Assembly (NCBI GenBank): GCA_032164245.1
Contig: JAVMKO010000003.1
Location: forward strand, 11,356,651-11,420,650
Direction: 5' to 3'
Origin: Sternotherus odoratus
Taxonomy: Eukaryota; Chordata; Testudines; Kinosternidae
DNA length: 64,000 bases
Below, piece after piece: positions 13,891-25,945 of this stretch. How positions within the stretch are numbered: position 1 is the stretch's first letter; the number at the start of each line of letters is the position of its first letter. The position numbers and the translations under genes were made by a program. Below the pieces are notes generated by a model. The model ran no database searches. It was not told the origin of the DNA and worked only from the letters and a program-made list of their open reading frames with translations.

Positions 13891-14227
13891 TTAAACTCAG
13901 TGCCTTAGGGCTGCTCCTGGCCAACTTCAGAATTTCATAGCCCTTTTCTGTTGTGCATATGGACTGGAGAAGTTTGGTTTAAGACGGCTATTAAACTGAA
14001 GGCAACAGAAGATAATCCGGATTGATCACATTATCTTTCACATCTAAAATGTTCTTTTTATATTGTGACTGAACATGAAAGTTTATCTTAAGCAGAGTTC
14101 GCCCCGTGCTCTCTGTTTCTGACATTTTGTTCAACTTAATCTGCTGAAGAGCTTTTCTAAGAGATTATTGGCTTGGTTTTGCCTCTGGTCTTTCTGCCTC
14201 TAGCACTTTGCATGAGAAGACCACAAA

Positions 14228-14375
14228 GCATTTCACCAACATTAATTAATTAAACCTCATCAGGTAGGTAACACGGTAGAATGCCATGTGACAGATGGCA
14301 AAGGATAGGCAGAGAAATTAAGTGATTTGCTGAATGTCACACAGCAGGTCAGTGCCAGAGTCAGAAAATAACTGT
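14228..14375 (-). repeat. MIR/CORE-SINE relic
   Basis: Reads as a reversed MIR: CCTCATCAGGTAGGTAACA, then AAATTAAGTGATTTGCTGAA, CACACAGCAGGTCAGTGCCA. Confidence 0.65.
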
Positions 14376-14689
14376 GCTGTAAAGACTGTGTTGCATTCCC
14401 TCTCTGTAAGCAGCTGCAGTGATTGGATGAGAAGAGGATGCTCTCAAAACCTCCCTCTCTCCTCACTTTCAGTCATCCTGAACAATATTTCCATGACACT
14501 CCCATCTCCAACTGGCCTGGGAAGGAGACATTCCATGGCCTCTTGACATCGGGCCAGTTCAACTAATGTTTTCTTAGAGAATAATGATTCAGCCCAGTAG
14601 TCCTGTAGTAACTAAGTACTATGCTGGCTAAAAACCCGGTCCCCTTGTTCCTCATCACTGACCCCTGAGAGGATAAAAGCCAAATGCAA

Positions 14690-14985
14690 AGGCTCCCCTG
14701 TGGAGTAGGAAAAACTGTTTTGAGGCTTTCTCTGTATTCAAAGTTGAAACTGGTTAAAATTTTAGACCAGTTTACAAACTGATCTCATTAAACTGGTGCA
14801 AAACCACGCCTGGACACTCTTCATCCAGTTTACATTTGGTTTGTAGTCGTTTAGCTGAATTCAGCAAGGAGTAGAGTTCAGGTTTGTATCAAATGAAGAA
14901 TGTCCGTTTGTGGATTTGCATCGGTTTAACTAAATTGGTTGAACAATCACACCTTTCACTGCACTGGGGCAGCTTTGAATAAAGA
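14690..14985. mobile_element. Probable palindromic MITE rich in AACTGGTT-type words
   Basis: Recurring GTTTAAACYGGT-like words in both orientations (AAACTGGTTAAAATTTTAG, TTAAACTGGTGCAAAACC, GGACACTCTTCATCCAG, GCATCGGTTTAACTAAATTG) mark a palindromic MITE family. The termini are not resolved. Confidence 0.45.
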
Positions 14986-15030
14986 CACAGGGTAATATTT
15001 TCAAAGTGACTTATGCACTTTGGAGCCTAC

Positions 15031-15335
15031 AGCCTTGGTCTACACACACTTTGGTATGTTGATTAGGGGTGTGACTTTTTACTAATATAGTTATATGGGT
15101 ACAATCCTTAGTCCAGACATGCTTATACTGATATAAAGATGCTTTATACTGCTAGAGGTTCTTTCCCTTCCTATACTGGAATAATCTATATCATAATAAA
15201 CCCATTTATACTGCTATAACTGCATCCACACATGGGGAGGTTGTATTGCTTATACTTACATTGATGTAGATAAAGTTAACTGTACTGATATAGTTAAAGT
15301 GGTACAACTTTTGTGCGTAGACAAGACACAAGTCT
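15031..15335. mobile_element. MITE with GTCTACAC-type ends
   Basis: Left end CTTGGTCTACACACAC and right end TGTGCGTAGACAAGACAC are inverted relative to one another. The interior is AT-rich with repeated ATATAGTTA/ACTGATATA words in both orientations (15079-15110, 15287-15297). It carries no coding capacity. Confidence 0.6.
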
Positions 15336-15432
15336 CATTGAATGACAGTGGGACGTAAATTCCTAAATCCCAGATCCTCAAAGATAATGTAAGCTCCCAT
15401 GAGGAGTTAGGTGCCTAACTACCTTTGGATTT

Positions 15433-15728
15433 GGGCCCAAGTGTCTTCACTACCCGCAGAATTCACTACCTTCTGGCGATCGATTTCTCGGTTCTTATGA
15501 AGATGCGAGAAATCGATCACTCGCGGCGCCCCCGTCGACTCTGGAACTCCAGCTTGCCGGGAGGCGCAAGCTGGAGTCGACGGGGGAGCGCTCCGCCAAC
15601 TGCCGCCGCCATGAGGACGGACGGTAAGTCGGCTGCAGATACGCAAGCTTCAGCTACGTGAATCACGTAGCTGAAGTTGTGTATCTGCAGTCGATCCTCG
15701 CCTCTCCCCCCCCCGTAGTGGAGACCAG
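15433..15728. mobile_element. MITE with three consecutive hairpins
   Basis: The ends GGGCCCAAGTGTCTTCACTAC and GTAGTGGAGACCAGCCC are imperfect inverted repeats. Inside are three strong hairpins. The first has 13-bp arms at 15478-15490 and 15506-15518. The second is nested, with arms of 12 bp (15529-15540 / 15575-15586) and 11 bp (15546-15556 / 15567-15577). The third is a nearly perfect 28-bp stem, 15633-15661 / 15663-15690, with one bulge and one mismatch. Confidence 0.7.
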
Positions 15729-15800
15729 CCCTTAGACAGTTCTGAAAATTGAGGTTTCTAAGTCACTTAGGAACTTTTGCAAATTTTACCCAAAGCCTGC

Positions 15801-18800
15801 TGCCCATAACAAGATGGTTTGGGCATCACTTAGGAAAATCACTGTATGCTCACCATCATCAAGGTAAGGGGGAAAAATTCACTTGGCTTCCTCTGCTTTG
15901 CCAGGAAAGTTTTCTTTCCATTGTTTGAGCACAGCTGTGTAGTTTGCCCTGCACGAGATGGCCTGACCTAAGATAGTCAGATCATTTCTCATGAAATTCA
16001 GAAGCAGTCCACATGTTAAACTCTACTCAGCACAGGAGCTGCAGCTCCTGCTTCTACAGCTTCAATCTTGTTGTCTTCCGCATAGTTCTTTCTCTGAAAA
16101 CAAGGAGTTGCTTTCAGATACCTTAGAACAGAATTAGGTGTTTCTGTTTACATTCAGGAGACATAGAACTTAATGGGGGGGGGGGGAGAAAAAAACCCAA
16201 GGGCATTGGAAATGGAAAGAGATGGAGGTTGAAAAGACAAAGATTATTTCAGTACCAGAACAATATGTTTTTATTTGTTTACATTAGACATGGAGTCCTT
16301 TTATGTGTGTGTGGAACAAGGAGGTACCTTTTCTTCCTTTTTGTATTATATTGTTTAGCTAGAATAAGAAGGAGAAACTTGCACTGAGTTGGGACTAAGT
16401 TTTTGCCAAAAGCTTAACAATTGGTAAGGTTTGATTTTTCCCTAAAAAAAACCCCCAAATGCTTTAAGAACGAGGCCCTCAGTAACCAAAATGTTTGTTT
16501 TTGTTTAAATCACTCAGCAGAGAAATCATCTCTTGTCCATTGTTAAAAGGGAGGTTTAAATCAAAGGAAAATTCTACATATTCTAAAATATACAGTCAGC
16601 TCTTTGAAAGCAAAGCCAAACAAAACTTTAAGAGACCTTTTCCTTGATGCAGAAGTTTTCAGTTAGTTTACTGTGCTGAGCTCTAGTGGAAAGAACAGTC
16701 TGAAAAACAAATCTCAGTTCTAGTTTTGGAGGCGGAAATTGAGAAGAGCATTGTATTAATGGAGTACAAGACCCTTTCAGCATTTCTGGGCCAAGTCCTA
16801 GCAGCAGCAGCAATAGAAACAAGCTTTAAAATTCATTGGGCTTTTATTTTCGAGTTTCACTTTTGGAGATCTAAGCAAGCTCCAGCCTGGCTACCCCAGA
16901 GCTCAATTCTCTCATTCTTATGTAGAGTGACCTTTGTAGTCTTACTAAAAACACAGGGTCTAAATTACTACTCAGGGAGAGTAAAGGTGGCACAATCGGA
17001 TCCAAATTAAGGACCATTGCCAAATTCTGATCATATTTGCTAGTGAAAAAATGTAAAGTAGCCTTAATAAAAGATACCCTCAACATCTCTTCTGTTCCTG
17101 TTTTAAAATGTCCCTTTTCAGTCAGTGCATTATTCCCCCATGTTCCCTACATCCTTGGCTATCCAATTATTGGATTTAATATTCAGATTGGGAAGTGGGT
17201 TTCTGCTCTGTTCTTCCACCGGTAATTTTGCGTCCTAGTCCTTACTATGCTGTTGGTTACACAGCAGTGCAGCCTCCATCTCAGTGTTTGGGGTCCATAA
17301 TAAATTCTTCATTCCTAAACTAGATCCAGAACTACTCCTCCATCCCTCGTCACATGCAGCTCTCAGCAAGGCAGGCTCAGGTCTGCTCCTGAACTTTAAG
17401 TCTCCTGCCACTGGACCGCATTATGCGAATACACACTACTGTCAGGCTGGAGGTGTGTAATACACAACATACCTGCTAGCTCATAAATCCTGCTTCCCAT
17501 ATGACCCAATATGGGCCAAAGGAAAACATAAGGATGTCCCATCTGAGTGCAGCTTTTCTGGAGAGATTTACCTAGCCAACCATTTATCACTTAACTCCAA
17601 TTTTGAAAACTATCTTAATTGACCACACATGTTATCAAACCAGAGGCTGCCTCCTGACCCCATACACACACTTGGCCCACCCCTCACCTCCACGGTGTTT
17701 TTAGCAACACTTCAGAAAGAGCTAATGAAGCCCCTGCAAACCAGTGCCATGACAGAAATAGTTCTTTCTGATTGATAAGAACACCAGTAAAAAGGCTATA
17801 TTGGGGAGGGGAAGGTTTTCCTTTTTTTTTTTTTTTTTTTTTTGTGGCTTCATGTTTTGGTAGCCATAAGTCATTAGTGGTTTTTAATTTTTTTCTGAAA
17901 CTGAAATAAGGGCTGAAAGGGTGGATTTGTCTTTTTTTTTTATTATTATTTGGCTACTCTGAGGCATGCCGCCACATCTGAAGCCACTTGGCTCATTATG
18001 GATTTCATGGAAACTGATTCCCTGAAAGTGTTTCCATGTGTGTGTTCCCAATATATCCCATCCTCTTCTAAATGGGAGTACAAACTCGCGCACGAGCTGG
18101 AAATGGCTTCAGGATGTGACAGAAAAGTCATATGACTGCAGTGGCACTGTGTGTGGCCTTTTCTAAAAGACACCATGTCTTGTGTGTTGGCTTCCGTCCT
18201 ACAGGAGATCCAGTTTCAAAGAGTCTCTTCCTTCCTGGTTTCTTAAAAGTTCTTAATCAAGAACTGCTAAGGAATCCTCTGTCTTTCTTTCCACAAAAGG
18301 GGAAGTGTATTATTTGAACAGGATACTAATAGAAAATTTGGCAAAGGAGGAAAAAAAGAGGGGGTTTAAAGGTTGAAGTTACAGTGAAATGCCAAGGTTT
18401 ATTTTCCCCCTTGCACAGCATAGTTTCTTTGCCTGTGCTTGAGGATCAGATGGAATTTGAGAGTTGCTAGCATGCAGTGGAAAAGTACAATTCATGACAA
18501 CATGGGAAACAAATGTTTATATTGGATCACTGAGGCACATTTGTCTGCAATAATAATAATAATAATAAACTAGACTCCCTAACCCCCATTGTATATTATC
18601 TTCCCATTCATGGGAGTTGCACAGAATTATTATACAGAGACTACTACTGCACATTAAAGATCTCAGTCCTCTGGCTTCGCTCTCCTGGTGTATACGGCTC
18701 TGTTTAGATTGCTATCCAATAAATCCATAAACGTTCCCTGTAGTGCATTGTAGCTAAGGATGGTGAAAAACTGCAGCAACTAAAATTGCAGTGGCAAAGC

Positions 18801-21720
18801 CTTTGGGAAATTGATCAGGGTGTGCATGTTTCAAGTGTGAGTGACATCACAAAGCACTGGCCTTTTTTCTTTTTCTTTTTTTTTTGGCACAGCATTGTAG
18901 ATTTGCCAGACTTCTTGTGATATTTCCAAGGAGTATTATATATGTTCTGCTTCCATCATACTGCACCGATTGCCTACATTAATAGATAAGGTACAAGTAG
19001 TGATGAGCCCTTGTATAAGTACTTCGTTTCAAGAGGGTTTGATATTCTTCTGCACTTCCTGCCTTCAATGGCTGAGTGTGTTGCTGTGCACAGTTAACTA
19101 TTAAAGAGTTGGTGCATTTCACAGCAGAAGTTGAAGTACTGTGTTATTGCAGTGGTGGAAGAAGTGCTTTATATGACAGACTCCATGTTATAGATATATA
19201 AGAGAACATCACCCGGTGTAAAAATAGTAGGGAATAGTTATTTGTAGGGGTATATTATACAAAAAAACCTAACAACTAACTTTTTGATGCATAAAAGTGT
19301 CAAGGCTTTTCAATTCTATTGTCTTATCAGTCAGGTCTGCCCCAACATTAGAGAAGGTTGAAATTTCTAACAAGTTGAGTGGCTGAGGATGAATTCCTCT
19401 CATCCCTAAAATATAACTAGTTCCTTGTCTCCATCACGATCACCCAGGGCCAACAAGTGGCTTGTGGGGAAGCTTACCAAGATGGAATAGGGAAAACTAG
19501 AGAGGACAGCAAGGAGCCCAATCAAGTGAGTTTTATGCATTTAATGGCAGATTAAATTCACTCTTGACAAATGCAAGTGTGAACTACATTTACACAGTGT
19601 GCAGTCTGCCCTCCTCTAGGGGCTGGGCCCAGTGAGAAAGGTTTAGGAGTCTGCTGTAGCCTTTGTGCCAAGGTACTTTGGGTCTCCAGCTCAGGCGATA
19701 AGACACTCATACATTTAGAACCAGCCATCCTTATTTCTATCCCTGCAGTCAGCAGTCTGGCCAGGGCTGGTGTGCTGTACAAGGCATTGAAGGAATTTCT
19801 ACTCATTCAGGTTTCTGGGTTCTAAATAACTAACCCTCCAGGGAAAAGCTCTCAGTGTCACTGTGGACAGCTCCGTGAAAACAGTGTGCAGATACGCCAC
19901 AGGGGCCCAAAATAGTTAAAATACATAAAGAGACAGGAGTTCCTCTCTCTTCTTCCTGTGCAGCCAGTGTAGCAGGAACATCCTGTTAAGGGAGGAAGGT
20001 GGGTAATGATAGAGACTATGCTGGATTAAAGGGGAAAGTGAAAAGAGAGACCACTTTACCTGCTAAGCAACCTGACAGAGAGGCCTTGGAATCACTCCTT
20101 TGTTGTATACTTGATAGTTTGACAGTTGATATTAAATGAACCAAAGTGCTTAGGGACTACACAAAAAATTCAAGGAAAATGTCTAGCTAACTAAAGAATA
20201 GATGGTATTTTAATGTGCCACTCACCCTGTCTAAGTGTCAAAACACACAAATCAGTGTTTTTTAAAAACAGTGAAATATCATCAAAATTCACATGCAACT
20301 AGAGGAAGTGCAGGGCCAGGAAGACGCTATGCAATGGAACAGCTGTGAAGGAGTTAAAATGTTCAGTTGAGTTTTGTTAGACTGCTGTGCTCAATAATAT
20401 TACAGTTTAAATGGTCCCACCTAGGCTTTGAAGTTTACACCTCGTTGAGGCGAATGGGGAGCAGTTCACACCTCTGCTGCTGCTATTTGTTTGTCTGGAG
20501 ACAGGGCGTTGGTGTACAAAATTGATTTAAAAATGCAATTTGGAAATATTTAAACACAAGTAAAAATATAAACTGTATTTATGTTTTGAATGCCCGAAAC
20601 AACAAGGAGGTATTCAGCACAGTATGTTTAAACTAAGCTTGTTATGCGCACAGCATAACTACAGTGGAACCCTAAGGAGTTTTACCTTGACACCCCAACC
20701 TTGTAATTCCACTTGTGTGGAAGGAACCTTTTGCATTTCAATGGACCTCTATGCCAGTTCACTTGTGGGGATCTGATTTCAGACTTGGGGCTGTTTTAAA
20801 CAAGATACAACAAGTGAGTAACAGAGGGCTTGCAGAAAGGAGGACAAAGCTAGTTTGGTTTTATTAGGATATCAATAAAACGTGATATTTAAAGAAATCA
20901 GTATTCCATGCCGGACACCTTCCTAACCATTATCAGTGAGCAGTTTATTGTGGGCATCTCTGCAAAAGTGTGTTTTAAGAAGAGCAGGGCGGTAACCTTA
21001 GATTTTAGTTTGCAGAAGACATTCCATACATAGGGAACAACAGGGAAGACACAATGATGGGAACCCCAAAGCCAGGGCTTGATCCCACTCCCATTGACTT
21101 TAATGGGATTTGGCTCAAAACCCAAGTGAGTTCCATGTGATTTGGGGTTTTTTAATGAAAGTTGTGTTCAGCTCTAATAAAAATAAATGCACCTCATTAG
21201 TATTGTTATTAAAATATTTTCAGCTCACCTATAACAAGGCAGCTATACAGCGGTGTACACAGTCTACATATTGGAGAAGGCTAAAAATGTCAGTTTAAAA
21301 AGTCTCTCCTTCCATAGAAGACGGGTTCTTAATTTGGGGGTTCAAATAGATTTCAGAGGGTCACAACAACCTTCCCATTCTTTATGAGTAGATGGAAAGG
21401 GGAATCCCAAAACTTTTTTGTCAGTGAGGCCGAGATATAGAAAATGATGTGGGGAACATCTTTCCCCAATTCACTTTATTTTAAAATGATGTTCCTGATC
21501 TTCTGGCCTTGCTCCGAATGTATAGTTTTGTGACAGCATCGCTTGCTGTGAAATCCTTAATTAAAGATGTACTTGGTTGGTGATAGAAAGCAATAGCTAT
21601 ACAGACTTGAAAGTATTTTAAAAAACGAAATCCCAGACCTAACAGAATGTTACTTTCATGAGGTAAAAATGATGAGGATCATTTGTGTGAATATTGACAT
21701 TAATAATAATTACTGACAAT
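15801..21720. other. Intron, mostly without recognised elements
   Basis: Contains a 12-base G tract (16175-16186), a 22-base T tract (17822-17843), an (AAT)n microsatellite (18549-18568) and a small palindromic piece at 21071-21125 (CCCATTGACTTTAATGGG). No exon flanked by splice sites, and no large transposon, is recognised over nearly 6 kb. This makes it the longest apparently unique part of the intron. Confidence 0.5.
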
Positions 21721-21862
21721 TTGCGTTTCTCTAGCACTATGCCACTATGAAGTGCTATGCAAACGCAGACCCAGTATTTCTTAAGAATTAGCACAAGCGG
21801 TAGGAAATTATTATTCTCCCTTCAAACTGGAGAATCTGAGGCACTGAGAAAAAACAAAATGA
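21721..21862 (-). repeat. MIR-like relic
   Basis: Reversed MIR-like blocks: TTGCGTTTCTCTAGCACTA, then ATTATTCTCCCTTCAAACTG, GAGAATCTGAGGCACTGAG. Confidence 0.55.
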
Positions 21863-22205
21863 TGATGATAATTATTTCCATAGCACCAAAAGTCCCCAAT
21901 CTAGCAAACATTCACACACATGCTCAAGGGTATGCATGCAAGTCGTCACATTGAGCTCATACAGAAAGCTAAGCTTATGTGTAAGATCAGAACCTAAGTG
22001 TGCATGCCATTAACAGACATAAAAGGAGGAAGTTTGTGCTACATGGAAATTTGTGTCTCAAGCAGAGACGACCGGTGCCTGCTGATAGTTGGTGTATATA
22101 TTGGGTGGTGGGGGGAAGAGTGAGGGCAGTCCATGTGAACAAGCTCAGTATAAGCCAGGCCTCAAGTCTGGGGTAAGGGGAGCATATGACCCCGCAGTCT
22201 TCCCT

Positions 22206-22488
22206 CCCCTACACATCATAGAATATTAGGGTTGGAAGGGACCTCTGGAGGTCATCTAGTCCAACCCCCTGCTCAAAGCAGGACCAATCCCCAACTAAAT
22301 CATCCCAGCCAGGGGTTTGTCAAGCCTGACCTTAAAAACCTCTAAGGAAGGTGATTCTACCACCTCCCTAGGTAACCCATTCCAATGCTTCACCACCCTC
22401 CTAGTGAAAAAGTTTTTCCTAATATCCAATCTAAACCTTCCCAGCTACAACTTGAGACCATTACTCCTTCTTCTGTCATCATCTCAGG
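22206..22488 (-). mobile_element. CR1 LINE 3' end, well preserved
   Basis: The left edge is the CR1 3' terminus in reverse (ATCATAGAATATTAGGGTTG). It is followed by GGAAGGGACCTCTGGAGGTC, CCCTGCTCAAAGCAGGACCA and the block ending near TTACTCCTTCTTCTGTCATC. This is a classic CR1 3'UTR and one of the least diverged copies in the window. Confidence 0.95.
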
Positions 22489-23021
22489 TCCCAGTCCTGC
22501 AACTGGATCTACACTGTCACCATTTGTGCCTGTATGCAGCCTTCTTGAAGTCAAGGGTCTGCCTATAGGAATCCAACTGCAGCATCTGGTTCTAGAATAC
22601 TAGCAGATGTAGTAGAAAAAAAATTAAAAGTGATGAAAGTAAAATAAACCCAACCCTCTCCCCCCACACCCCGCTCCCACCTCCTTGGAAAAGTCAAGCA
22701 TTCAAAAGTTAGGAAGTGCCAGAATTAAGGCTGCCTGTGCACCCTTAATTTGGCCCACTTGTGTGTATGCCTTATGATACATTCTTTAATTACATATTCA
22801 CATAACTGTTTTTCCCACAGGACCACTGCCTCATTCAGTGCCCAAAGATGGACATTGCTCACTGAATGAGCAGTTTATTCCCCTCACTGTTCAGTGTGTG
22901 GCCCCAAGCCTTATTTACTGCACACTATTAAAATTCTGCTCTGAAGACACAATTATTAATTTCCTCATGGGCCTTTCTTTGGTGCTCCTCATCACAGCAT
23001 CTGAGGGCTTCACCAACATTA

Positions 23022-23430
23022 ACAAGTTGCAGGGGGTGGTGTTATCCCCATTTTACAGTTGGAGAATTGAGGCACACAAAAATTAAGGTCAGAAGTATCC
23101 ACTAATTTTGAGTGCCAAATCTGACATACCTAGGGAGCTGATTTGTCAGAGTACTTAACATTATATAGCATTTATATGTTCAAAGCATAGCTCCCCTTGA
23201 CTTCAGTTGCCCTTGACAATGTTCAACATTTTTGAAAATCAGACCTTTGAGTATCCAGTCAGGCACCCAGAAAAGAAGAATACATAATTAGTGATCCCCC
23301 CTCCCCCAAGAAGTCTGGTTGAAATGACATGCCCACCATCACACTGGAACTCTGCGGCAGATGAAAGGATAGAATTCTGTTCTCCAGGACAGCCTTCAGC
23401 TGCCTTAACCACAAGACCATCCTTTCTCTT
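23022..23430 (-). repeat. MIR/CORE-SINE relic, apparently interrupted
   Basis: The MIR core on the left (TATCCCCATTTTACAGTTGG, AATTGAGGCACAC; 23022-23090) and the MIR head on the right (CACACTGGAACTCTGCGGCA ... CCTTAACCACAAGACCATCC; 23325-23430) are both in reverse. About 210 bp of another, palindromic-looking sequence separates them (23090-23300). Confidence 0.55.
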
Positions 23431-23654
23431 TGTGCAGTCTCTTGCTTCATTCACTACACACCTTCCAGTGTCTGCAATAAATAAGACAAGGGTCCTACAG
23501 ACAACCTCTTTCACTATGCAGCCCTAATTCATCAGCAGGGCAGGTTCATTTTATGCACTGAATGAGACAAGATGCTGTGGGGAAAATAGTATACAATCAT
23601 GTAATCAAGTACTCTATCATAATGCACATGCACAAGGGGTCCAAGTTAAACTGG

Positions 23655-23778
23655 TAGGGTGACCAGACAGCATATGTGAAAAATCGGGACAGAGGGGTGG
23701 GGATAATAGGAGCCTATATAAGAAAAAGACCCCAAAATCTGGACTGTCCCCATAAAAATGGGACATCTGGTCACCCTA
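23655..23778 (+). mobile_element. Short MITE (124 bp), TAGGGTGACCAGA ends
   Basis: Perfect 13-bp terminal inverted repeats TAGGGTGACCAGA and TCTGGTCACCCTA. The interior has AATCGGGACAGAGG and AATAGGAGCCTATATAAG. A second copy in the opposite orientation lies at 40614-40735. It is non-coding, and the superfamily cannot be assigned because the duplication is unclear. Confidence 0.85.
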
Positions 23779-25201
23779 TGTAGAGGCAACCTTAATTCTT
23801 ACATATCCTGACTTTTGAGTGCTTGATTTAATAATGCTCTTTTAGCATAGTTTTTATGTGTTCAAGTTCCTAGGTTTTTTAAAAATTAAATAGAAATGAT
23901 TCCATCATGTGACATATTGACAGCCACTGGGTCCTCAGCAAGGTTGGAACCCTTAGATACACCACTTGTCCTAGTGGCATCACTAATGGAAATACTAGGT
24001 TGTTATCCTCTATGTGGACCAGCACTTAGGGGATATGGGACATTTTGCCAGTGTGTTGCACAGATATTTGCTGACAGCAGAGGAATGGTGATATTCAGAA
24101 ATCTTGGGTTCCATTCTAGGCTCTTGAGGGACTGTGCTCTAGTGGACACCAACTTTTGCGCCAATTACGCTCCAAGCATGACATCTTCTCTGTTCCTTCT
24201 AATCTGTCCTGAGCCCAGCCCTACTCCCCACAGGGCTAAACAATTATTTTCCACTTGCTTTGTTCTCAGAAACAAAAGAACTGTTTTGGCTGAAATAATA
24301 ATAAACAACAACAACAAATAAAACATTTTAGCTCAGGCCCCAGTTTATAAAGTTGGCAAAGTAATAAACAACTGAAAACTGGATCTTATAATGGGAAGAG
24401 TCAGGCAACCGTAAAAATAGGTTTGCTATCACCCCTACCTATAATAAGGTAAAATGCACAAGTAAATTGTAGACATTAGGGAAGAAAAAAGCCATAACAG
24501 ATCAATTAGTCCTGCATCCCTGCCTATTCCTGATAGAACAACTGCTGAATACAGAACCCAGCATACAATAACTATTGCAATCTTTAAACAGTGCAAGGCA
24601 TAACACAAAGCCTAAAAGCTGTGAGTGCACCATTTAGGTGAAATATAATTCATTAAAATAGTCCCTAGTGATAGTTTTAAGTATGCCAAGCCACGGTTCT
24701 TTGGGTCTGTCCAATTGTTTTCTAACATAGCATAGAATAGACAAACACCATTGTATTTTCTCATACATTTTTAAAATGATTGTACACTGCACTGGGTTGT
24801 TAGAAGTCCCTTCCACGGCAGACATATGAAGTACGTTTAGGGAATGTTTCTTCAGTAATGTCCCAACAACAAAAAATAACTAAGCACATTCCAGCAAATT
24901 GCAATGTTTGTAAGTTATAAAATTATCCCATAATCCTTTTAAAGTCCACATCAGTTTGCTGTACCCAGAAGGAGTTAATATACCCACAGTACATTACAGT
25001 CTATAATAATTGGAAATGATCGGCCAAAGTGCTGAAACCAGATGGAAATTGGCTGCGTTATTTTCTAAAAGCTACAAGCAGAGCTCATTAATTGAAAAAT
25101 GAATGTCAACTGGCATTAGCTGGCATCCGTAAACTGAAGTGGAGAAAAGACCATGGCACAGGCTGTGCGGGAAACAATATATCAGTGAAGTTGCAACAGG
25201 T
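23779..25201. other. Intron, apparently unique; possible conserved block at its right end
   Basis: No transposon is recognised. The 23896-24321 open frame ends in an AAC/AAT-repeat and has no recognisable domain. From about 24950 to 25200 the sequence is unique, AT-rich and full of homeodomain-like cores (GCTCATTAATTGAAAAATGA), the look of a conserved non-coding element. That is inference only. Confidence 0.35.
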
Positions 25202-25225
25202 AAAAAAAAAAAAAAAAAAAAAAAA
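25202..25225. repeat. Poly(A) tract, 24 bases
   Basis: Uninterrupted A run within the intron. No retroposed gene or SINE is recognised immediately upstream. Confidence 0.95.
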
Positions 25226-25787
25226 GCTCATGCAAAACCAATCCTAGACGGTTATTGGCAAGCTCCCAAGTCTAGGGTTTTTAATGAGGCTTCTGCATCA
25301 AAATAAGTGAAACCACATGGAATTTTAATTGTTCTTATTTTAAATACAAAATACAAAACTCAAGAGCAGTATGGTCTGCAGGAAAGAAAGTACGTACTAA
25401 CCTACTGCTTTAGTGTAGAGATTGACGTTTTCACATTATTTCATTTCTGTTCTAAATTTATATCTCATGGATGATTTGTATGCCAAACTACATTTGGGCA
25501 GAACTTTTAGTAAATTTAAGTACAGTTCACCTGAACTCTCGGAGATATAAATCCTTTGGGTAAAGAGGTGAACTCTGATTTGACTTTTCTCTATGTTGTT
25601 AATTAAGATCCATAAAGTGATCATAACATAGAAGACAGAAATTGCATTAGAGAAGCTGATTTCCATTTCTGTCCTTGCAACAGCAGTGGAGGAAACACTT
25701 TTCACTCAACAAGTGTAGCTTAGGCAAAGCTTTCAGCCCTGAAATAGGCTGCGGGTTGCATGTGTCACTCGTGTGAAAAGTGAGACT

Positions 25788-25945
25788 GCAAAAAGAACGA
25801 GGGGTGCTTGTGGGCCCACGAAAGCTTATGCCCAAATAAATTTGTTAGTGTCTAAGGTGCCATAACTACTCCTCGTTCTTTTTGCTGATACAGACTAACA
25901 CAGTCTGTTAACCTTTGTGAGGTTAACTCTGAAACCTTTGTGAGA
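25788..25945 (+). mobile_element. Penelope-like element 3' end with inverted tip
   Basis: The sense copy starts in the stem (TGGGCCCACGAAAGC, 25811-25825) and continues through AATAAATTTGTTAGTGTC, TAAGGTGCCATAACTACTCC and GATACAGACTAACACAG. The first catalytic-like box and half the stem are missing. Immediately 5' is GCAAAAAGAACGAGG (25788-25802), the reverse complement of CCTCGTTCTTTTTGC (25871-25885). The copy thus begins with an inverted piece of its own 3' tip. A 12-bp direct repeat AACCTTTGTGAG (25910-25921, 25933-25944) lies in the terminal region. Confidence 0.75.

Larger units (their letters stand above)
14986..15800. repeat. Ancient palindromic repeat split by two later MITEs
   Basis: Pieces of one palindromic repeat are separated by younger inserts: TTTTCAAAGTGACTTATGCA (14999), then CCTAAATCCCAGATCCTC (15363) to TTAGGTGCCTAAC (15407), then TTTCTAAGTCACTTAGGAAC to TTTTACCCAAAG (15754-15793). 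The inserts are at about 15031-15335 and 15433-15728. Confidence 0.55.

Noticed and set aside
14178..14206. FCLW-encoding words (TTTTGCCTCTGG) as a remnant of the RUNX2 cassette exon
   Set aside because: Only four residues match. The next codons and a quick stop do not fit the known exon, and no acceptor/donor pair frames it.
23896..24321. 141-codon plus-strand open frame in the intron
   Set aside because: Ends in an AAC/AAT simple repeat, has no domain and lies in the sense intron without splice sites.
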